From the NCBI GenBank assembly GCA_963849365.1, contig CAWKHA010000004.1, positions 1-64,000 of the forward strand: a stretch of 64,000 nt of DNA. Direction: 5' to 3'. Numbering within the stretch: position 1 is the stretch's first letter; every line of letters starts with the position of its first letter. Positions 58,935-64,000 of this stretch are shown one piece after another. The translations under genes were made by a program, and so were the position numbers. The DNA is from CAVQCJ01 sp963849365. GTDB taxonomy: Bacteria > Actinomycetota > Actinomycetes > Prado026. The notes under the pieces were generated by a model. It worked only from the letters and a program-made list of their open reading frames with translations. It was not told the DNA's origin and did not search any database.

Positions 58935-59882
58935 TCAGGCCCAGAGCTGCCCCTCCAGCGCGGCCTCGGCGTGGTCGAGCCCGCCCTCGTACGCCCCGGT
59001 CGACAGGTACTTCCAGCCGCCGTCGCACACGACGAAGGCGATGTCCGCGCGCCGTCCTGCCTTCACCTCCTTGCGCGCGACGCCCAGCGCAGCGTGCAGG
59101 ATCGCCCCGGTGGAGATCCCGGCGAAGATGCCCTCCTGCTCGAGCAGCTCACGGGTGCGGCGCACGGCGTCGCGCGGCCCCACCGAGAAGCGGGTGGTCA
59201 GGACCGACGGGTCGTACAGCTCGGGGACGAAGCCCTCGTCGAGGTTGCGCAGGCCGTAGACCAGCTCGCCATAGCGCGGCTCGGCGGCCACGATCTGGAT
59301 CCCGGGAACGTGCTCGCGCAGGAACCGCCCCGCGCCCATGAGCGTCCCGGTCGTCCCCAGGCCGGCCACGAAGTGCGTCACGGTGGGCAGGTCGGCGAGG
59401 ATCTCCGGGCCGGTCCCGCGGTAGTGCGCGTCGGCGTTCGCCGGGTTGCCGTACTGGTAGAGCAGCACCCACTCGGGGTGCTCGGCGGACATGCGCTTGG
59501 CCACCCGGACCGCCTCGTTGGAGCCGCCCGCGGCCGGCGAGTAGACGACCTGCGCGCCCCACATGCGCAGCAGCTGCGTCCGCTCGGGTGAGGTGTTCTC
59601 CGGCATCACGCAGACGAGCCCGTAGCCCTTGAGCCGAGCGGCCATCGCCAGCGAGATGCCGGTGTTGCCCGACGTGGGCTCCAGGATCGTGTCGCCGGGG
59701 CGCAGCGAGCCGTCCGCCTCTGCCGCCTCCACCATGGCGAGCGCGGCCCGGTCCTTGACCGAGCCGGTCGGGTTGCGGTCCTCGAGCTTGGCCCACAACC
59801 GGACCTGCGGCGACGGCGACAGCCGCGGCAGCCCGACCAGCGGGGTGTGGCCGACCGATTCCAGCAGCGAGTCGAAGCGCAC
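58935..59882 (-). CDS. cysM: Cysteine synthase (CysM, CysO-dependent type)
   Basis: 315 residues, PLP fold. The Schiff-base Lys is in NPTGSVKDRAALAMVEAAEA, with EPTSGNTGISLAMAARLKGY and TTGTLMGAGRFL for phosphate binding. Located next to the cysO carrier and the JAMM protease, which defines the pathway using O-phosphoserine and CysO-thiocarboxylate as in mycobacteria. Produces CysO-cysteine. Confidence 0.93.
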   Translation of the reverse strand: MRFDSLLESVGHTPLVGLPRLSPSPQVRLWAKLEDRNPTGSVKDRAALAMVEAAEADGSLRPGDTILEPTSGNTGISLAMAARLKGYGLVCVMPENTSPERTQLLRMWGAQVVYSPAAGGSNEAVRVAKRMSAEHPEWVLLYQYGNPANADAHYRGTGPEILADLPTVTHFVAGLGTTGTLMGAGRFLREHVPGIQIVAAEPRYGELVYGLRNLDEGFVPELYDPSVLTTRFSVGPRDAVRRTRELLEQEGIFAGISTGAILHAALGVARKEVKAGRRADIAFVVCDGGWKYLSTGAYEGGLDHAEAALEGQLWA

Positions 59883-59898
59883 GGCGGGTTCGGCCCGC

Positions 59899-60174
59899 TC
59901 AGCTGCCGCCGGCGACGGCGGGCAGGATGGTCACGTCGTCGCCGTCGGACACTTCGGTCCCCAGCCCGCCGAGGAACCGGACGTCCTCGTCGTTCAGGTA
60001 GACGTTCACGAAGCGCCGCAGCTGGCCGTCCTCGACCAGCCGCTCGCGCAGCCCCGGGTGCCGGCTCTCCAGGTCGGTGAACAGCTCGTCGAGCGTGCCC
60101 CCGCTGCCGTCGACGGACTTCTCCCCGCCGGTGTACGGGCGGAGGATGGTCGGGATGCGGACCTCGACGGCCAT
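59899..60174 (-). CDS. cysO: CysO-like sulfur carrier (MoaD/ThiS family)
   Basis: 91 residues, ubiquitin-like: IPTILRPYTGGEKSVDGSGG, GTLDELFTDLESRHPGLRER, and C-terminal DDVTILPAVAGG followed by one extra Ser before the stop. The terminal Gly must be free to be thiocarboxylated, so the extra Ser would have to be removed, presumably by the adjacent JAMM protease. 16 bp upstream of cysM. Confidence 0.92.
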   Translation of the reverse strand: MAVEVRIPTILRPYTGGEKSVDGSGGTLDELFTDLESRHPGLRERLVEDGQLRRFVNVYLNDEDVRFLGGLGTEVSDGDDVTILPAVAGGS

Positions 60175-60212
60175 CGGTGCGGTGTCTCCTCGGTACGGGG
60201 GCGGTGGCTGGC

Positions 60213-60647
60213 TCAGGGCGTGCTGCCCGCCGGGTCCAACGCGGGGACGACCCGGACTTCTTCCTCGGTGACCTCGCCGTCGACGATCCGGTAGGAGCGG
60301 ACCTCGGCGCTGTCAGGGTCGCGCGTGGACACCAGCAGGTAGTGGGCGCCGGGCTCGGAGGCGTAGCTCACATCGGTCCGGGACGGGTACGCCTCGGTGG
60401 CGGTGTGCGAGTGGTAGACGACCACGGGCTCCTCGTCGCGGGCGTCCAGCTCCCGGTACATGCGCAGCAGGTCGCCGGAGTCGAACTCGTAGAACGTGGG
60501 TGAGCGGGCCGCGTTCAGCATCGGCACGAACCGCTCGGGCCGGTCGCTGCCCACCGGGCCGGCGACGATCCCGCAGGCCTCGTCGGGGTGGTCCCGGCGG
60601 GCGTGCGCGACGATCGCGTCGACGACGTCCCGGGCGATGGTGAGCAC
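60213..60647 (-). CDS. mec: JAMM/MPN-domain metalloprotease (Mec type)
   Basis: 144 residues from GTG 60647. The zinc-peptidase signature VVVYHSHTATEAYPSRTDVS (H-x-H-x7-S-x2-D) and the upstream Glu in HPDEACGIVAG are intact. Releases cysteine from CysO-cysteine in the known mycobacterial pathway and may also trim the CysO C-terminus. First of the mec-cysO-cysM trio. Confidence 0.92.
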   Translation of the reverse strand: MLTIARDVVDAIVAHARRDHPDEACGIVAGPVGSDRPERFVPMLNAARSPTFYEFDSGDLLRMYRELDARDEEPVVVYHSHTATEAYPSRTDVSYASEPGAHYLLVSTRDPDSAEVRSYRIVDGEVTEEEVRVVPALDPAGSTP

Positions 60648-60688
60648 GGCCGAGAGCCTAGCCGCGAACCGGGAGGCGCCCGGCGGCC

Positions 60689-60742
60689 GTCCCGTGTCAG
60701 ACCCAGCCAGGGCCATCGGCCCGGCTGGGTCTGACAGCGGGA
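60689..60742. terminator. Palindrome after the clpS-DUF2017 genes (family B)
   Basis: TGTCAGACCCAGCC (60695-60708) and its exact complement (60723-60736), extended by GTCCCG/CGGGAC with one bulge. It lies just beyond the DUF2017 stop. Confidence 0.75.
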
Positions 60743-60749
60743 CCGCGGG

Positions 60750-61292
60750 TCAGCGCAGGCAGCGGACCAGGAGCTCCTGGAGCATGCTCAGCCAGTCGTA
60801 GACGGAGAACAGCACCAGCGCCGGGTCCTCCGGGGCGAGCGCCGCGGCCTGCTGGTGCCAGTCCTCGGTGACGTCCAGCCGCGTGCCCAGCGCGAGCCGC
60901 AGGTCGTTGAGCGCGCCCAGCCAGGCCTGCACCTCGAAGTCGGTCAGCGGGTGGTCGGTCCCGGGGGCGTCCAGCGTGGCCAGCGCGGTCCGGGCGTTGG
61001 CCTGCTTGGCCTCGCGCAGCCCGGACTCGGTGTAGCGGCGGAACTCGGCGGCAGCCTCGGCGTCGGCGGGGTACGCGTCCGGGAACAGCCGGGCGAGCAC
61101 CGGGTCTTCTGGCGTGCCGGTCTGGTCGCCGATGCCGACCATCGCCGCCAGCGGGTCGTCGTCCAGCGGCTCGGCCGGCGCGACCAGCTCGGCCAGCTGC
61201 TCGAGCAGCCCGCGCAGGATCGGTGCCTCGTCGGCCGGGACGACCATGGTCACCACTCCTCCGCGGGAACGGCGGAACCCCGTGGTAGCCAC
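60750..61292 (-). CDS. DUF2017-family protein
   Basis: 180 residues beginning MATTGFRRSRGGVVTMVVPA, with RLFPDAYPADAEAAAEFRRY, DHPLTDFEVQAWLGALNDLR and VLFSVYDWLSMLQELLVRCL, the DUF2017 pattern. Always next to clpS in Actinobacteria. Function unknown, possibly linked to Clp proteolysis. GTG 61292. Confidence 0.9.
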   Translation of the reverse strand: MATTGFRRSRGGVVTMVVPADEAPILRGLLEQLAELVAPAEPLDDDPLAAMVGIGDQTGTPEDPVLARLFPDAYPADAEAAAEFRRYTESGLREAKQANARTALATLDAPGTDHPLTDFEVQAWLGALNDLRLALGTRLDVTEDWHQQAAALAPEDPALVLFSVYDWLSMLQELLVRCLR

Positions 61293-61301
61293 CGGCCGCC
61301 C

Positions 61302-61628
61302 TCAGTCGTCCTGCTGCATGGTGGCCCACAGCCCGTACCCGTGCATGGCCACGACGTCGCGCTCCATCTCCTCGCGGGTGCCCGCCGAGACGGCTGCGCG
61401 GCCCTCGTTGTGCACCGCGAGCATGAGCCGCTCGGCCTTCTTGGCGGGGTAGCCGAAGTAGGTCCGGAACACGTACGCGACGTAGGACATGAGGTTCACC
61501 GGGTCGTTCCACACGATCGTGACCCAGGGCAACGCGGGCAGGACCGAGGCCTCCGCATCGGGCCGGTCCAGCTCGGTCGGCAGCTCGACCGGCGCGGATG
61601 CCCGTGCGGGCGGGGAGCCTGGCAGCAC
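61302..61628 (-). CDS. clpS: ATP-dependent Clp protease adaptor ClpS
   Basis: 108 residues. LPWVTIVWNDPVNLMSYVAY, VFRTYFGYPAKKAERLMLAV and HNEGRAAVSAGTREEMERDV are the ClpS fold with the N-degron pocket residues (N-D-x-x-x-x-M; H). Delivers N-end rule substrates to ClpAP/ClpCP. GTG 61628 is the best in-frame start. 9 bp upstream of DUF2017. Confidence 0.94.
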   Translation of the reverse strand: MLPGSPPARASAPVELPTELDRPDAEASVLPALPWVTIVWNDPVNLMSYVAYVFRTYFGYPAKKAERLMLAVHNEGRAAVSAGTREEMERDVVAMHGYGLWATMQQDD

Positions 61629-61700
61629 CCGCCCATGGTGGCACGTCCGCTCCGGTCTCCGAGGGGGCCCAGGGGGCGGAGCGGGGCTACCGTAAGCCGC

Positions 61701-63401
61701 GTGCCCGACCTTCCGGACCCGCCCCTGCTGCGCCGCATCCGCGAGAGCGTCATCGGCGACGACCAGGTGATGCCGGGCCCGTACGGGCTGCGGCGCACGA
61801 CCTACGCCGACTACACCGCCAGCGGCCGGGCCCTGACATTCATCGAGGACTTCATCCGCGACGAGGTCCTGCCGCGGTACGCGAACACGCACACCGAGTC
61901 CAGCGGCACCGGGTTGCAGACCACCCGGCTGCGCGAGGACGCGCGCCGCATCATCCACGACGCCGTGGGCGGCGACGAGAGCACCTGCGTGCTGTTCGCC
62001 GGCTCGGGCTCGACCGCCGCGATCGACAAGCTCGTCGGCGTGCTCAACCTGCGGCTGCCGGCCGACCTGGACGCGCGGTACGCGCTGTCGGCGCAGATCC
62101 CGCGGGCGGAGCGTCCGGTCGTGTTCATCGGCCCGTTCGAGCACCACAGCAACGAGCTGCCCTGGCGGGAGTCGATCGCGGACGTCGTCGTGATCCCGGA
62201 GGACGCCGACGGCCACATCGACTCGGCCCGCCTGGCCGCCGAGCTCGAGGCGTACGCCGACCGGCCACTGAAGATCGGGTCGTTCAGCGCGGCCAGCAAC
62301 GTGACCGGGATCGTCAGCGACACGCACCGCATCTCGGACCTGCTGCACCGCCACGGCGCGCTCGCGTGCTGGGACTTCGCCGCCGCCGCCCCGTACGTCG
62401 AGATCGACATGAACCCGGTCTGCGCCGAGCACCCGCAGGCGTACAAGGACGCGATCTTCCTGTCGCCGCACAAGTTCATCGGCGGGCCGGGCACGCCGGG
62501 CGTGCTCGTGGTGCGGCGCGAGCTGCTGACCAACACGGTGCCGGACGTCGTGGGCGGCGGCACGGTCTCCTACGTCAACCCGAGCGAGCACGTCTACCTG
62601 TCCGACCCGGTGCACCGGGAGGAGGGCGGCACGCCGGCGATCATCGAGTCGATCCGGGCCGGGCTGGTCTTCGCGCTCAAACAGGCCGTCGGGGTCGAGA
62701 CGATCCGGGCCCGCGAGGACGACTACGTGCAGCGGGCCATGCACGAGTGGGAGCGGCACGACACCATCCAGGTGCTCGGCAACCGGTCGGCCGAGCGGCT
62801 GTCGATCGTGTCGTTCACGGTGCGCCGCCCCGGCGGGCGGTACCTGCACCACAACTTCGTCGTCGCGGTGCTCAACGACCTGTTCGGCATCCAGGCCCGC
62901 GGCGGCTGCTCCTGCGCCGGGCCGTACGGGCACCGCCTGCTCGGCATCGACATCGAGCGCTCGCACGAGTTCGAGCGCGAGATCACGCACGGCTGCGAGG
63001 GCATCAAGCCCGGCTGGGTGCGGGTGTCGTTCAACTACTTCATCAGCGAGACCGTGTTCCAGTACATCGTCGATGCTGTCGCACTGGTGGCCGACCGCGG
63101 TTGGGCGCTGCTGCCGGACTACCGGTTCGACCCCGCCTCGGGGATGTGGCGGCACCGCTCCGGCCCGGTCGAGCCGCCGCTGCGGCTGGCCGACGTGGGC
63201 TACGACGCCGACGGGGTGATGTGCTACCCGCGGCACGGGGAGACGGCGCCGGAGAGCGCACTGGCGGGCTACCTGGAGGAGGCGCGGGCGCTGCTGGCGA
63301 ACCGGCCCGAGCCTGCAGACGTCGCACCGACCGGGGTGTCAGCCGACTTCGAGGCGCTGCGCTGGTTCGACCTGCCCGCCGTCTGCCTCTCGACGACCTG
63401 A
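61701..63401 (+). CDS. Class V aminotransferase-fold PLP enzyme (NifS/Csd-like)
   Basis: 566 residues. YADYTASGRALTFIEDFIRD, FAGSGSTAAIDKLVGVLNLR, ACWDFAAAAPYVEIDMNP with the cofactor Asp, the PLP lysine in FLSPHKFIGGPGTPGVLVVR, and GIQARGGCSCAGPYGHRLLG with a Cys-rich loop placed as in cysteine desulfurases. The long C-terminal extension (about 480-566) is typical of a separate actinobacterial group. Desulfurase or lyase activity is inferred from the fold. GTG 61701, divergent from clpS. Confidence 0.87.
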   Translation: MPDLPDPPLLRRIRESVIGDDQVMPGPYGLRRTTYADYTASGRALTFIEDFIRDEVLPRYANTHTESSGTGLQTTRLREDARRIIHDAVGGDESTCVLFAGSGSTAAIDKLVGVLNLRLPADLDARYALSAQIPRAERPVVFIGPFEHHSNELPWRESIADVVVIPEDADGHIDSARLAAELEAYADRPLKIGSFSAASNVTGIVSDTHRISDLLHRHGALACWDFAAAAPYVEIDMNPVCAEHPQAYKDAIFLSPHKFIGGPGTPGVLVVRRELLTNTVPDVVGGGTVSYVNPSEHVYLSDPVHREEGGTPAIIESIRAGLVFALKQAVGVETIRAREDDYVQRAMHEWERHDTIQVLGNRSAERLSIVSFTVRRPGGRYLHHNFVVAVLNDLFGIQARGGCSCAGPYGHRLLGIDIERSHEFEREITHGCEGIKPGWVRVSFNYFISETVFQYIVDAVALVADRGWALLPDYRFDPASGMWRHRSGPVEPPLRLADVGYDADGVMCYPRHGETAPESALAGYLEEARALLANRPEPADVAPTGVSADFEALRWFDLPAVCLSTT

Positions 63402-63405
63402 CCGA

Positions 63406-64000
63406 TCAGGTGGCGGTGACGGTCACCCGTCCGGTCGTGAACGCGCCGTAGGTCGCGTCGCCGTACACGAACACGCGGTAGCCGTAGGAGCCCGCGGTCG
63501 TCGTCCGCACCGGGTAGCTGAAGACGCCGCCGGGCGCGGCCAGCACTGACGCCACCGTGGTGTAGCCGGTCCCGTTCCAGCGCTGGACGTAGACCCGGAT
63601 GCCCCCGGCGTTCGGCCGCACCACCCCGGACAGCGTGAACGTCCCGCCGTGCACCAGCGTCGTCGGCGTCGCCGCCAGGGTGATCGCCCGCGTCACGGCC
63701 ACGGTGACCACCGGGCTGTAGTCGGCTGTGTGGTCGAACGCGCTCAGGGTGAGCAGCCGGTAGTTCGTCGCGCCGGTCGGCACGTGGCTGAACTGCACGG
63801 CACCGGTGTCCGACGTCGTCCCGGTCAGCAGCGTGTTCCAGGTGCTCGCTCCGGTGCGCTGCGCCTGCATCTGCACGGTCGCGCCGACGATCGGCGTGCC
63901 GCCGTTCCCCCGCGTCACCAGGCCGTAGACGGTGACCGCCTGCCCGTACGCGACCTTCGGGACGCTCGTCGAGGCGCGGGTGAAGCTCACGTCCGGTGCG
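63406..64000 (-). CDS. Surface protein with Ig-like repeats (5' end beyond the window)
   Basis: The frame is open to the right edge. The visible about 198 C-terminal residues form two beta-sandwich repeats of about 90 residues: VAYGQAVTVYGLVTRGNGGT...VGATVQMQAQRTG, and TTLVHGGTFTLSGVVRPNAG...IRVYVQRWNGTGY, ending YGAFTTGRVTVTAT. Pattern of extracellular actinobacterial enzymes or adhesins. The catalytic part, if any, lies outside. Convergent with the class V enzyme gene with only 4 bp between stops. Confidence 0.8.
   Translation of the reverse strand, partial: APDVSFTRASTSVPKVAYGQAVTVYGLVTRGNGGTPIVGATVQMQAQRTGASTWNTLLTGTTSDTGAVQFSHVPTGATNYRLLTLSAFDHTADYSPVVTVAVTRAITLAATPTTLVHGGTFTLSGVVRPNAGGIRVYVQRWNGTGYTTVASVLAAPGGVFSYPVRTTTAGSYGYRVFVYGDATYGAFTTGRVTVTAT

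Overview
The window is chromosomal DNA of a high-GC actinobacterium. The evidence is strong third-position G/C bias, frequent GTG starts, many 4-bp ATGA/GTGA gene overlaps, and the typical actinobacterial block clpS - DUF2017 - JAMM protease (mec) - cysO - cysM - murI - MBL hydrolase - rph - rdgB (55.8-61.6 kb, all on the minus strand). The genus cannot be named from sequence reading alone.

Region 1 (1-5370) differs from everything to its right. It is a run of about a dozen small genes on both strands, visibly less GC-rich than the rest, each separated by a short repeat with the constant core GTGCCG. The core is flanked by short complementary arms that change in a compensatory way (TAA/TTA, TAT/ATA, CGAA/TTCG), and several repeats carry the stop codon of the neighbouring gene. 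This looks like a gene-cassette array: an integron-like cluster without a visible integrase, or an unrelated cassette system. Payloads include an RraB-family protein, a GNAT acetyltransferase, two zinc-ribbon proteins, two lipoproteins, small membrane proteins and one frameshifted gene. The array continues past the left edge.

Region 2 (5.4-19.5 kb) holds a Nudix hydrolase, a SulP/STAS anion transporter and a leftward central-carbon cluster: 2-oxoacid/acetoin dehydrogenase-like E1-alpha and E1-beta, a free-standing lipoyl domain, phosphoketolase and acetate kinase. It ends with a Tat-exported metallophosphoesterase, an MFS transporter and a secreted phospholipase-C-like phosphoesterase.

Region 3 (20-29.2 kb) has two tandem heavy-metal-type RND pump genes. 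The first is intact. The second is broken by many frameshifts and a nonsense codon. An adaptor-like lipoprotein lies between them, and three envelope-protein genes follow.

Region 4 (29.3-42.5 kb) holds a small redox/membrane cluster (DUF6529-like, Rieske, a 27-residue membrane peptide, an ion-channel-like protein), a truncated IS256-family transposase, a large STAND-LuxR regulator, and a LacI-controlled ABC importer operon ending in a second metallophosphoesterase. A class III cyclase-like gene follows.

Region 5 (42.5-55.8 kb) holds padR plus a membrane partner, bioA plus a GNAT gene, a GroES-like protein, DUF3618, a peroxiredoxin, an MFS transporter, tRNA-Leu(UAG), a phosphoribosyltransferase-hydrolase fusion, a double universal stress protein, a PiT phosphate transporter with its PhoU-like DUF47 partner, a divergent DapB-like gene and a WXG/DUF1023 pair suggestive of type VII export.

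Region 6 (55.8-64 kb) is the conserved block above, plus a class V aminotransferase-fold enzyme and the C-terminal part of an Ig-like repeat surface protein running off the right edge. Long palindromes of two sequence families sit mostly between gene ends and probably act as terminators.
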